Positions 42,032-51,924 of a stretch of 60,349 nucleotides of DNA are shown in pieces. Source of the stretch: Planctomycetota bacterium (lineage in GTDB: Bacteria; Planctomycetota; Planctomycetia; Planctomycetales; Planctomycetaceae). Location: the NCBI GenBank assembly GCA_017859815.1, contig JAFMMM010000004.1, forward strand, positions 1-60,349, given 5' to 3'. Numbering within the stretch: the stretch's first letter is position 1; the number at the start of each line of letters is the position of its first letter. The translations under genes were made by a program, and so were the position numbers. Under the pieces are notes generated by a model. It was given only the letters and a program-made list of their open reading frames with translations, was not told where the DNA came from and made no database searches.

Positions 42032-42764
42032 GGATCAATGCTCTCGTTCGTCGAAGGAATGGATGTCCTGAGTGAATATGGTAGTCAGGAAATCCCAGCT
42101 GGTTACAGAGATGCACCGCAAGGCTGGAACGAATCTGATGCATGGGAGTGGGTCGGACACGTTCGGCGTTGAGAGACGACAGTCGTTGTCCCAGCAGACC
42201 ACGGCCGATTTCCCGCATTTCGTCCAGCCGCGGGCAGACATTAAGGAACAGCCCGAAGGAGGTCACTTCTTCTTCCAGGCCGAGTCCCAGTTCGGCAACA
42301 ACGCCGTGTCGTCCATAGACGGCCGCCCTGTCGTCGTCTCGGATTGTTGCTGAAACCTGCATTTCAGCACACGTGAGCACGACAGCCTGCTGAATGTGGC
42401 GGCGAAACTGGTCGTGTGAGATGCCGAGTTCACGAAGGGACACAATGATGTAAGCTGCAAGTTGTCCGGGTTGGTGCAGGATGGCGTGCCCGTCCCGGCG
42501 TAATCGATGAACCCTGATCAGGCGGGATTCCAGCTGTCGAGGTTCTACAGGGAGTTCGAGCAGGCTGGCGCCGGCCCCAATGCTGACCGTCGGCGGATGC
42601 TCACAGAGCAAAATGACCGCCTGCACGCGGCTTTGACGGGATACTTCATGGACCATCAGTTTCTGCAGGGCGACGACTGACGGCAGATCGACATTTCCCA
42701 GCAATCGCACTTCGGCGGTACTGCGGGTCTGTTCAGAGAATTCATCCCAGTCGATCTGTGCCAT
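42009..42764 (-). CDS. LipB-like lipoyl(octanoyl)transferase homologue, probably divergent or catalytically altered
   Basis: Adjacent to lipA; HPPTVSIGAGAS, RRDGHAILHQPGQLAAYIIVSL, VYGRHGVVAELGLGL...SFGLFLNV align with LipB but the catalytic Lys and PCG Cys are not seen. Start at MAQIDWDEF. Confidence 0.75.
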   Translation of the reverse strand: MAQIDWDEFSEQTRSTAEVRLLGNVDLPSVVALQKLMVHEVSRQSRVQAVILLCEHPPTVSIGAGASLLELPVEPRQLESRLIRVHRLRRDGHAILHQPGQLAAYIIVSLRELGISHDQFRRHIQQAVVLTCAEMQVSATIRDDDRAAVYGRHGVVAELGLGLEEEVTSFGLFLNVCPRLDEMREIGRGLLGQRLSSLNAERVRPTPMHQIRSSLAVHLCNQLGFPDYHIHSGHPFLRRTRALIHDRSANS

Positions 42765-43109
42765 AGTCCTGGTGCAGTTATGAGCGGCCCCGGGGGCAGC
42801 GTTGAGCGGTCTTGGAGGTGCAGTTTCGTGGTCAATGCAGGGAATTATAGAGATGATTTTCACAGCGGAGTTATGTTTCCTGTGCATTCCGTCGAGCTTT
42901 CGGAACCCGGTCCGGTTGTTTCGAAAACAGGACTGCCGCAAAGTCTGCCGCAAACCGGTTTTAGGATTTTCAACGACGGAGAATCTGCTGCAGCCGATCA
43001 ATGGCGGACCTGTCCGATTTGTCTCAACGGTCTATCGTTTTTTGGGGCCAGTTCCATTTCAGGGTCGCCGGAAAAGTACGTAATCGGTAACAGCCGATTT
43101 TCGGAGGGA

Positions 43110-44960
43110 ATGATGGGATACAGAAATCTCAAAGACTGTGTGATCGATCTGGAGCGACATGGCCACCTGATTCGGTTACCCAACGAGGTCAGTGCGGAGC
43201 TGGAAGCGGCCGAGATTCACCGCCGGGTGTGTGAAAACGGCGGCCCGGCGATCTACTTCGAGCGAGTGGCTGGTTGCCGGTTTCCAATGGTCAGCAATCT
43301 GTTCGGGACACTGGAGCGGGCAAGGTTCATTTTTCGGGATGCGTTGCAGTCGGTCGGAAACCTGGTACAGCTGAAGAAAGATCCCACGTGGCTGCTGAAA
43401 CATCCGCTGCAAATCCCCGGCACGCTGCGAACGGTCGCCTCGATGAGGTTTGCACCGCGCCGAAGCGGGCCAATCATGGAATGCGAAACAACTGTTGACC
43501 AGCTGCCACAATTGAAAAGCTGGCCAATGGACGGGGGGGCATTCGTCACGTTGCCGCAGGTGTATACGGAAGATCCGGAGAAGCCGGGGTACATGGGATC
43601 CAACATCGGGATGTACCGAGTGCAGCTGAGTGGCAATCAATACGTGCCAAATAAGGAGGTCGGCCTCCACTACCAGCTGCATCGGGGAATTGGGTTCCAT
43701 CATTCAGCGGCAATCGAAAAGGGAATCCCGTTTCGTGTCAACGTGATGGTTGGTGGTCCCCCTTCGCTGGCCGTCGCGGCCGTGATGCCACTGCCGGATA
43801 ATTTTCCCGAGGTGGCTTTTGCCGGAGCATTGTCTCGCCACGCGGTCAGGATGGTTCGGATTCCAGGCGCACCGATGATCTGTGCCGAGTCAGACTTTTG
43901 CATCTCGGGCACTGTGGATCCGGATCGAGTGCTTCCGGAAGGTCCATTTGGTGACCATCTTGGGTACTACAGCCTGGAGCACGACTTTCCGGTGATGAAG
44001 GTGGACGCCGTCCGTCATCGCAAAGATGCGATCTGGCCATTCACGGTGGTCGGACGACCTCCACAGGAGGACACAATTTTTGGCGCTCTGATCCACGATT
44101 TGACCAGCCCCGCTATCTCCGCGGTGATCCCCGGCGTTCATGCTGTTCATGCGGTTGATGCTGCAGGCGTGCATCCGTTACTCCTTGCCATTGGCAGCGA
44201 ACGCTACGTGCCCTGGGCTGAGACACGCCAGCCTCAGGAGTTGCTGACAAATGCCAACGCAATCCTTGGTCAGGGGCAGTTGTCGCTGGCCAAGTACCTC
44301 TGGATCTGTGCTCGCGAGGACGATCCGAGTCTGGATATTCACGACATTGAAGCGTTTTTCTGCCACATGTTGTCGCGTGTGGACTGGACACGTGATCTGC
44401 ATTTTCAGACTCGAACAACGATCGATACGCTGGACTATAGTGGGGCCGGGTTGAATGCCGGCTCAAAGCTGGTGATCGCTGCTGCTGGTCCGCCCTGTCG
44501 CAAACTTTCGACGGAATTGACCGGAGACACGTGGTTGCCGGAGGGCTTCTCAAATCCTCGTGTCTGTCTGCCTGGCGTCCTTGCTGTCACCGCTCCGGAG
44601 CACGGCAGTACGCCGCACTGCAAAGATGGTAAAGCCGATCAGTTCTGCGAGGAACTTGATGGTCAGGCCGGAAGCTGGCTGGAAGGCTGGCCTTTGGTGA
44701 TTCTCTGCGATGACAGTGAGTTCTGTGCGGAATCGCTGAGAAATTTCCTGTGGCTGACTTTCACCCGCAGCAATCCGGCGGCAGATGTCTACGGAGTGTC
44801 TGCGTTCACCGATGACAAACACTGGGGCTGCCGCAGTTCACTTGTCATCGATGCCCGGCTGAAGCCGCATAATGCCCCACCACTGGTTTCGGACCCGGAT
44901 ATCGTGCGGAGGGTTGATCAGTTGGGGGCGCCCGGTGGGCCATTGCACGGATATCTCTAG
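43110..44960 (+). CDS. UbiD-family (prFMN-dependent) decarboxylase
   Basis: MGYRNLKDCVIDLERHGHLIRL...EIHRRVCENGGPAIYFERVAGCRFPMVSNLFGT; LPEGPFGDHLGYYS; PFTVVGRPPQEDT; start ATG at 43110. Confidence 0.9.
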   Translation: MMGYRNLKDCVIDLERHGHLIRLPNEVSAELEAAEIHRRVCENGGPAIYFERVAGCRFPMVSNLFGTLERARFIFRDALQSVGNLVQLKKDPTWLLKHPLQIPGTLRTVASMRFAPRRSGPIMECETTVDQLPQLKSWPMDGGAFVTLPQVYTEDPEKPGYMGSNIGMYRVQLSGNQYVPNKEVGLHYQLHRGIGFHHSAAIEKGIPFRVNVMVGGPPSLAVAAVMPLPDNFPEVAFAGALSRHAVRMVRIPGAPMICAESDFCISGTVDPDRVLPEGPFGDHLGYYSLEHDFPVMKVDAVRHRKDAIWPFTVVGRPPQEDTIFGALIHDLTSPAISAVIPGVHAVHAVDAAGVHPLLLAIGSERYVPWAETRQPQELLTNANAILGQGQLSLAKYLWICAREDDPSLDIHDIEAFFCHMLSRVDWTRDLHFQTRTTIDTLDYSGAGLNAGSKLVIAAAGPPCRKLSTELTGDTWLPEGFSNPRVCLPGVLAVTAPEHGSTPHCKDGKADQFCEELDGQAGSWLEGWPLVILCDDSEFCAESLRNFLWLTFTRSNPAADVYGVSAFTDDKHWGCRSSLVIDARLKPHNAPPLVSDPDIVRRVDQLGAPGGPLHGYL

Positions 44961-44972
44961 GCGTCATTAAGA

Positions 44973-45011
44973 AACACCGCTGCTCAGGCAGGAATGCCGA
45001 GCAGCGGTGTT
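44973..45011. terminator. Probable bidirectional hairpin terminator between convergent genes
   Basis: AACACCGCTGCTC - 13 nt - GAGCAGCGGTGTT, perfect 13-bp inverted repeat. Confidence 0.8.
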
Positions 45012-45053
45012 CAGTTTTGTCGTGCCGGGGCGGATGCTCGAAGGCGATCCGGT

Positions 45054-48000
45054 TCAGCTGTTCAGTTCCGAGTTGGGATCACTGACAACGCCCAGGAGCG
45101 CTTCATCGATTAGCTGCAGCGCACGAGCAGCTTCTGAATGTGTCGGCAGGTCGATCATCTGATCTGTCTGCTCGGTCCGCTCAGCCAGAATGACTTCCGG
45201 GCTGAATTCGACGATCTGATCAGACTGTTCGGCTGCCTCGACGGCGGTTGCCTGTGGTGACGTTGGACCCAACAGAGATTCCGGCAGTGCCGCAAGTTGC
45301 TGCTCTGCCTGAGGAAGTTCTGTTGCTGCCTGGATCACGAAGACACCGGAGTCGCTCCAATTACTCGCTTCCCCCAGGGAATTAAACGATCGGGCCCAGT
45401 AGCGGTATGTACCATTACCGAGTGCCCTGTTATCCGGCAGTGTGTACACGGCATCTGTTCCGGTCGGATCAAGCTGGAACGAGCGAACCTGCAGGATCAG
45501 CATTTCGTCACGTTCAAGGTCTCGAATCAGCAGTTCGTATCTGAAGCTGGCCTGATGGTGGGTCCAGCGGAAGACCGGCGTGCTGTCGTTGACGGTTCCG
45601 CCAGGTGAGATCAGCCGTGGTGTCACAGGATTCGGTACATCGATACGGATTCGGAGTTCGTCGCTCCAGTTTCCGACGTCTCCGGAATTATTGACTCCGC
45701 GAACGCGAGCGATGTAGGTCAGTTCAGAAAGGCGATTGTTGTTCGGAACGGTGTAAGACTTTTCCGTCAGACCCGTTTCAGACAACAGCAGCGAGCGATC
45801 ACCGGTCTGACTGTCCACGAGGTACAGTTCAAATTCATAAGCCGGGGAGTCGGTATCGATTTCCCAGACGAATGTGGGATTCGCGACATCCACAGATCCT
45901 GCGGGGTTGGAGACAGGGGCCACGATGGTTGGTTTGAGCGGCGTTGGTTCGTCAATCACGAACGAATACGCCTGACTCCAGGGAGCTACTTCGCCTGCAG
46001 AGTTGATGCCGCGTACCCATGCGCGGTAATTGCCCTGGGTCAGGTCACTCAGTGAGGTGAAGCTGAGATCAGTGATGTCATCGCGACGCACAATCTGATA
46101 TTCGGCTGTCGACAGGTTATTGACCCAGAGGTCATAGCGGACAGCACGATCGGCCGCCTCCCATTCGAATGTGGGATTCAGCGTCGTAATCAGACTGGAT
46201 CCATCGCTCGCGGTGGGTCCGGTCATTCGAGTTCGGTTGGGTGGCAGCACATCTACGGTGAAGACGAGCGGCTGGCTCCAGATACTGGGATCGCCGTTGC
46301 CATTGACTGCGCGAATCCACGCGGTGTAGGTGCCCTGCTCAAATCGCGTCGGGTCATAAAAGGTTGAAGAGCCAGGCAGGTCAGTCTTCCGCAGATACTG
46401 GGCTTCACCCGTGGAGTCATTGTTCACCCACAGGTCGTAGAACGCTGCTCCGCCTGCCGGATCCCAGACAAATCGAGGATTAACGCTGGTTGTGAAGCGG
46501 AATGGCGCGGTCAGTTGCGTTGACTCCGGTGGTGGAGAGTCGATGATAAACTCGACTTGCTGACTCCATTCGCTCAGTTCACCGACCGAGTTACCGGCGC
46601 GGACACGTGCCAGATACGTGCCGTCGGCAAGGGAATCAAAGTGCTTGTAGGTATTGCCGATATAGTTGGTCTTGTAAATCACACGCTCGCCCGTGCCGGC
46701 ATTCTTGACGATTAGTTGGTAAACGGCGGCGTTTCTGGCTGTTGTCCATTCAAAGGTGGGAAATGAGCTGCCAACTTCTCCGGTCGGTCGGATCAGCTGC
46801 GGAATACCCGGCAACGGCACATCAATGGAAAACGCGAGGTCTTCGCTCCAGTCACTCACGGACCCATCCGGCGCGACGGTGCGTACGCGGGCGACAAAGT
46901 CACCTTCCGGGAACTGTTCGAGCGCTTCATGCAGTGTTCCCGTGACATTCTGCGTGTAGAAGCCAAGCCCGCCGCGTGTGACGTCGTCCACCTCAAGCTC
47001 GTAATAATCTGCATTCGCACCGACCGTCCACTGGAAGACCGGCAGCGGCTGAGGGAGTGTGCCCGTGGGTGCCAGCATGGTGGGCGTCGTTGGCAGAGGG
47101 ATCACGTTGCCTGTCAGCGTGTACTGGCCAACGGCACCGTATTCGTCGGTGCTGGCCACTTCGATGTAGTACACACCGGCGGAGACGTTTGCCGCAAGGG
47201 AAGCGCTCAAAGCGTTGGTTGGGGCGTCCTCGGCGATCAGGTTTCCTGAGGAATCGTACAGACGCAGAATGGCGTCCAGATTCGTGCCCTGCTTCAGATT
47301 TCTGCCGGGGTAAATGACATTCAGGTCAAGACCGTTCACGGCAAAGGAAATGTCGCCCGTGTTCGTTTCAAAACGCATCACATCGGCATCGCTGTTCTGC
47401 TCAAGAACTCCGGAGATCGTGATGTTGGCAGAATTCACGAACAAAGGCGTTGCTGTGTTCACCGAGTTGCCAAAGTCGTCCGCACGAAAATTGAACACGC
47501 GATTCTGCCGGCGAGTCATCGTCGTCATGTCGTCCTGGATGTCCGTGACGGAGGAGGGCGTGGGACCTCTCCACCATGTATCACGATTTGTTCCATAGCC
47601 AACACCCATAATCGGTGCTGAGAACGGCGTACCACCGTAGTAATCCTGCAGCTTGTTTCCATTGGCGTCATATTCTGCCTGGTGGTTCAGCCCGAACGTG
47701 TGCCCAGCTTCATGCGAAATCACTGTCGCGACGTTGTGACCGCCAAATCCAACTCTGCTGGGAAAAGCAAAGCAGGTGTTGGAAGCACCGTTACTGAAGG
47801 CATTCAAAAATGCGACGCCGCCGGCGCCCGGGATCCATCCACCGTTCCCACCAATAACGACTCGAATCGATTCAAAGTTCCGGATCGCGGCTGGCTCGAC
47901 GGTACTGACGTTGACGTTGAAGAGACTGAAATCTTCTGAGACCCGATACCAGATCTCTTCCATCCGCCGCAATTCTTCGCCGCTGAAGTCGCTGGTGTCG

Positions 48001-48269
48001 CCATCGAGATCGAATGCCGGGGTTACGATTGGCTGATTGCCGTTGTTACTGGCCCAGCCAGCATCCGTTTCCGTGTGGCCATCGAAATCCAGATACAAAG
48101 TGACCGGTGCACCGCCAAGGCTGTTCAGCACTGGTACGTCCAGTGTCAGCAGTCGCCTTGCTTCCAGGTTTTCGCCGCAGTGCGAAGCCTGAACGGTCTT
48201 TCGCCTGCGAGACTCATTGCCTCGGAAAAAACTGCTGAACAGGTTCCGAACGCTGTAGTTGGAAGCCAT
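45054..48269 (-). CDS. Secreted/surface metzincin-type metalloprotease with pre-peptidase C-like domain and fibronectin-III-like repeats
   Basis: ATVISHEAGHTFGLNHQAEYD (HExxHxxGxxH); N-terminal CGENLEARRLLTLD motif typical of planctomycete surface proteins; multiple repeats of the form YDLWVNN...Y.AWVRAxNxxGxxSxWSQ. Start at MASNYSVRN. Confidence 0.85.
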   Translation of the reverse strand: MASNYSVRNLFSSFFRGNESRRRKTVQASHCGENLEARRLLTLDVPVLNSLGGAPVTLYLDFDGHTETDAGWASNNGNQPIVTPAFDLDGDTSDFSGEELRRMEEIWYRVSEDFSLFNVNVSTVEPAAIRNFESIRVVIGGNGGWIPGAGGVAFLNAFSNGASNTCFAFPSRVGFGGHNVATVISHEAGHTFGLNHQAEYDANGNKLQDYYGGTPFSAPIMGVGYGTNRDTWWRGPTPSSVTDIQDDMTTMTRRQNRVFNFRADDFGNSVNTATPLFVNSANITISGVLEQNSDADVMRFETNTGDISFAVNGLDLNVIYPGRNLKQGTNLDAILRLYDSSGNLIAEDAPTNALSASLAANVSAGVYYIEVASTDEYGAVGQYTLTGNVIPLPTTPTMLAPTGTLPQPLPVFQWTVGANADYYELEVDDVTRGGLGFYTQNVTGTLHEALEQFPEGDFVARVRTVAPDGSVSDWSEDLAFSIDVPLPGIPQLIRPTGEVGSSFPTFEWTTARNAAVYQLIVKNAGTGERVIYKTNYIGNTYKHFDSLADGTYLARVRAGNSVGELSEWSQQVEFIIDSPPPESTQLTAPFRFTTSVNPRFVWDPAGGAAFYDLWVNNDSTGEAQYLRKTDLPGSSTFYDPTRFEQGTYTAWIRAVNGNGDPSIWSQPLVFTVDVLPPNRTRMTGPTASDGSSLITTLNPTFEWEAADRAVRYDLWVNNLSTAEYQIVRRDDITDLSFTSLSDLTQGNYRAWVRGINSAGEVAPWSQAYSFVIDEPTPLKPTIVAPVSNPAGSVDVANPTFVWEIDTDSPAYEFELYLVDSQTGDRSLLLSETGLTEKSYTVPNNNRLSELTYIARVRGVNNSGDVGNWSDELRIRIDVPNPVTPRLISPGGTVNDSTPVFRWTHHQASFRYELLIRDLERDEMLILQVRSFQLDPTGTDAVYTLPDNRALGNGTYRYWARSFNSLGEASNWSDSGVFVIQAATELPQAEQQLAALPESLLGPTSPQATAVEAAEQSDQIVEFSPEVILAERTEQTDQMIDLPTHSEAARALQLIDEALLGVVSDPNSELNS

Positions 48270-49076
48270 CTTTTGATCCCGACAGATACTTCTTGGATGC
48301 AAAGCAGGTAAACCCGGCGCGCAAAGCGTACCGGTTTCTCCTTCTCGATATCGGACGCACAGCCCACCGAGAAACCAACAGAACAGTGGGCAACCCAACG
48401 AAAACTCGGCGGAAAGTCCCCGTTTTTTTGTTTGTTCTGATTGTACTGCCTGTACTGGTTCGGAGGAATGGGTGGAATGGGCGGATTGTTTCGGTGTTCC
48501 GTGACGCTCCTGATTCTGCACTGAGATTCCAGCCAGCAGGTCTTCGGTTCAGTTTACGATCTTCCGAAGTCAGTGCCGTGTCTTGCCTGTCAGGGAATGT
48601 CGCCCGATTGCAATAAACGGAAAGCTCTACCTGTTTTTCCTGAATGAACCTGACTGCGGTGATCGCCGGTGCACCCGCAGGTGAGTGCACAAGAATGATC
48701 TCCTCGCGTTTGAACCCGGTTCTTTGAACCGTCTGCGGGGCTTCCGCCGAACGACTTGTACGTCCACAGTCTGTACGGTCACTGTCAGCGCGTCACAGTC
48801 GCAAAGCCGAGCCCGATCAGTCCTTGCCTGTCGAGCACGACTGTGAAACTCAATAGGGGGAATGAGCCAGCCCTGAGTGCTGTACAAAGGTGCAAATCCG
48901 CTTCGGCTTGAGATCGGCGTCAGCCAGAAAGTCTGGCTGGCTCAAAAAAAACGACGAATAAAGCAGTCTAATTGGGCTGCAGTGGAGTTTATTGTCAGAT
49001 TGCGAATAGAATCTGTGGGGGCGACAGATGGCTGTTTCTGTCCGTTGCACAGGAATCGTAGGAACCGGGGTCGAAA

Positions 49077-51842
49077 ATGATCATCAGTGCACCGCATCGA
49101 TTTGCGTTTCTTGTGACCGTATTTTCGTGCATGTTTCTGTCTGCATCTGTGCCGGTGCAGGCATCAGAGGAAAGCGTGCTGCCCTCGATTGCTCAGCGTT
49201 TCGAGACTGGCGTCGCTGAAGAGACGCCGGATTTCCAGCGGCATATCGTGCCGCTAATTGGAAAGCTCGGCTGTAATGGTCGGGCCTGTCACGGTTCGTT
49301 TCAGGGACGGGGCGGATTTCGGCTGTCGCTCTTTGGGTATGACTTCAAAACAGATCACGAGGAACTGTATGGGCGTTTGGACACGGAGACTCCATCCGAG
49401 AGTCTGATTCTGCAAAAGGCTCTGATGCAGATCCAGCACGAAGGTGGCCAGCGGTTGAAAGAGGGCAGCTGGGAGCATCACGTGATGTTGCGGTGGATTC
49501 AGTCTGAGGCTCCTTCGCGAGCAGAAGACGCGGCGACATTGCAGAGACTTGACATCACCCCGTCCGAGCTGCTGTTTTCGGCGGCGGACCAGACACAGCA
49601 GTTACGTGCAGTTGCCGTCTGGAGTGACGGTGTTCGTGAGGACGTTACCGACCTCTGTCGGTTCCAGAGCAATGACGATCAGGTGGCAGAAATCGGTCAG
49701 GATGGGATTGTGACATCGGCAGAGCCGGGTGACACCCATGTCGTTGTTTTCTATGACAGGGCCGTCGTTCCGGTTCCTGTGATTCGTCCTGTAACTGATC
49801 AGTTTGGCGAGAAATATCCGGACGTCCCAATGCCGACCGAGGTCGACCGTCTGGTCGTCGAAAAGCTGCGGAAGGTCGGCATTATTCAGTCAGATTTGTG
49901 TTCTGATGAGGAGTTTCTTCGTCGGGCAAGTTTGGATGTCACAGGTACTCTGCCGACGCCTGCTGAGATACGGGAGTTTTTGGCGGACTCATCTGAAGAC
50001 AAACGGGCCCGCAAGATTGACGAGTTGCTGGAGCGTCCCGGTTATGTCGCGTGGTGGACGACCAAGCTTTGTGACTTCACCGGTAACAGTGATGACAAGC
50101 TGAACAACGTGACTCCGGTTCGACAGGAAGCATCGAAGCAATGGTATGCATGGCTGGAGAAACGTGTTCGGGACAATGTTCCCTACGACAAGCTCATCGA
50201 AGGAATTGTCCTGGCGAAGAGTCGTAACGATGGCGAGTCGTTCCGTGAATACAGTGAGAGCATGTCCAGTTTGTATCACCGAGGTGGAGTTGGTGCCGTC
50301 GGTTATGCAGATCGCGAAGGGTTGGCCCACTTTTGGTCGCGTCAGAACTTTCAGTCTTCCGAGGACCGTGTGATCGCTTTTGCTTACACATTTCTCGGCA
50401 CTCGGATTCAGTGTGCACAGTGTCACAAACATCCGTTTGACCGGTGGACTCAGGATGATTTTCAGCAGTTTGAAGGCTTCTTCAGGACGACACGCGGGCG
50501 CGCCACAGTTCAGCCGAATACGCGTGAAGAGTACGACGCGATGGTTGCTGGTATTGAAGGCGCTGAGGGTCTGAAGGGAAATGACCTGCGTCGTGTACTG
50601 GCCAGTGCACTGCAGGATGGAATGATCGTACCGTTTCCCGAAGTCTACACGACTCGCGTTCCGGCAGCGCGAGCCGGCGCCAGAAGACGAAATGCCGTCG
50701 TTGCTTCACCGACAGCGCGGCCCCTGGGTGGCAGCGAAGTCAATTTGTCTGAATTCGAGGACCCCCGTCAGCCACTGATGGACTGGCTGCGGTCACCTGA
50801 AAATCCCCTGTTCGCGAAGGCCTTTGTGAATCGCGTTTGGGCGGCCTATTTCGGTCGTGGAATTGTGCAGCCATCGGACGACCTGAATCTTGCGAATCCT
50901 CCCGTGAATCAGGGGCTGGTGAATTACCTTTCCAGCGAATTCATTGCCAGCGGTTTTGATATGAAGTGGTTGCACCGGGAGATCCTGAATAGTCGCACCT
51001 ATCAGTTGAGCTGGATTCCGAATTCCACCAATCGGATGGATGAAAAGAACTTCAGCCGTTCCGTACCCCGACGCCTTCCTGCTGAGGTTGCCTACGACAT
51101 TCTGGTGCAGGCGACGCTGAATTCGGAAAAGAATGCGGCGGTTGTTTCGGATGTCAGCGGACGAGCGGTTTCAATTCCCGGCTCCGGTCTGCGACGACGG
51201 GCAAACGGTGAAGCAGCGTACGCAATGACGGTGTTTGGCCGCTCGATTCGCGAGAGCAACTGCGATTGTGATCGAACTGACGAACCCAGCCTGCTGCAGA
51301 CGATCTTCCTGCGCAACGACGATCAGGTGCTGGCGATGCTGGACGCAAACGATGGCTGGTTGCGCGAAGTCTGCAGGGCCAATGAGATTCCTTTCAGTAG
51401 CCGATCCAGTGGCGGAAGGACTGGTGTCAATTCGCGACAACTGGCACAGCTCAAGGCTCGTTACCAGCAGCAGCTGAAGAAACTGAAACAACAGATCCAA
51501 CTGGCGGAAAAAGATGGTTTGAAAGGGCGACTGCCGTCGCTTCGAAATCAGCTGGGCAAATTGCGTGAGCGGGCTGTCTCTGCAGGCGTTGTCACTCCGA
51601 CTGCCGAGGAAGCCGAAGCTCTTGCCGCCGCCCAGGAGGCAGAAAAGGCAAATGCCTCTGCAAACGTAGACGCTGAGACGATTGTTCGTGAGGCTTACCT
51701 CAGGACTCTGTCTCGGAATCCAAACGATGATGAACTGGCGGTCTCTGTGGAATTCATCAATGCTTCAGAGGATGCTGCAGAGGGTGTTCGCGGTGTGCTT
51801 TGGGCTCTTGTGAATACGCGAGAGTTTCTGGTGAATCGTTGA
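49077..51842 (+). CDS. DUF1549/DUF1553 protein with Ig-like (BIG2-type) region
   Basis: LIGKLGCNGRACHGSFQGRGGFRLSLFGYD; CAQCHKHPFDRWTQDDFQQFEGFF; NPLFAKAFVNRVWAAYFGRGIVQPSDDLN. Confidence 0.93.
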   Translation: MIISAPHRFAFLVTVFSCMFLSASVPVQASEESVLPSIAQRFETGVAEETPDFQRHIVPLIGKLGCNGRACHGSFQGRGGFRLSLFGYDFKTDHEELYGRLDTETPSESLILQKALMQIQHEGGQRLKEGSWEHHVMLRWIQSEAPSRAEDAATLQRLDITPSELLFSAADQTQQLRAVAVWSDGVREDVTDLCRFQSNDDQVAEIGQDGIVTSAEPGDTHVVVFYDRAVVPVPVIRPVTDQFGEKYPDVPMPTEVDRLVVEKLRKVGIIQSDLCSDEEFLRRASLDVTGTLPTPAEIREFLADSSEDKRARKIDELLERPGYVAWWTTKLCDFTGNSDDKLNNVTPVRQEASKQWYAWLEKRVRDNVPYDKLIEGIVLAKSRNDGESFREYSESMSSLYHRGGVGAVGYADREGLAHFWSRQNFQSSEDRVIAFAYTFLGTRIQCAQCHKHPFDRWTQDDFQQFEGFFRTTRGRATVQPNTREEYDAMVAGIEGAEGLKGNDLRRVLASALQDGMIVPFPEVYTTRVPAARAGARRRNAVVASPTARPLGGSEVNLSEFEDPRQPLMDWLRSPENPLFAKAFVNRVWAAYFGRGIVQPSDDLNLANPPVNQGLVNYLSSEFIASGFDMKWLHREILNSRTYQLSWIPNSTNRMDEKNFSRSVPRRLPAEVAYDILVQATLNSEKNAAVVSDVSGRAVSIPGSGLRRRANGEAAYAMTVFGRSIRESNCDCDRTDEPSLLQTIFLRNDDQVLAMLDANDGWLREVCRANEIPFSSRSSGGRTGVNSRQLAQLKARYQQQLKKLKQQIQLAEKDGLKGRLPSLRNQLGKLRERAVSAGVVTPTAEEAEALAAAQEAEKANASANVDAETIVREAYLRTLSRNPNDDELAVSVEFINASEDAAEGVRGVLWALVNTREFLVNR

Positions 51843-51924
51843 GCGGTAAGGCTTTAGCTGGGCTTGAATACACTTCGATTCTTAGTGGCGTTTTAAAAAA
51901 TCATAGGTCTCAGGAGACTGTGAG

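Noticed and set aside
48522-49076. Long intergenic region considered for tRNA or structured RNA
   Set aside because: Contains short suggestive words (e.g. GTTTGAACCCGGTTCTTTGAAC) but no cloverleaf or clear paired structure could be assembled by eye.
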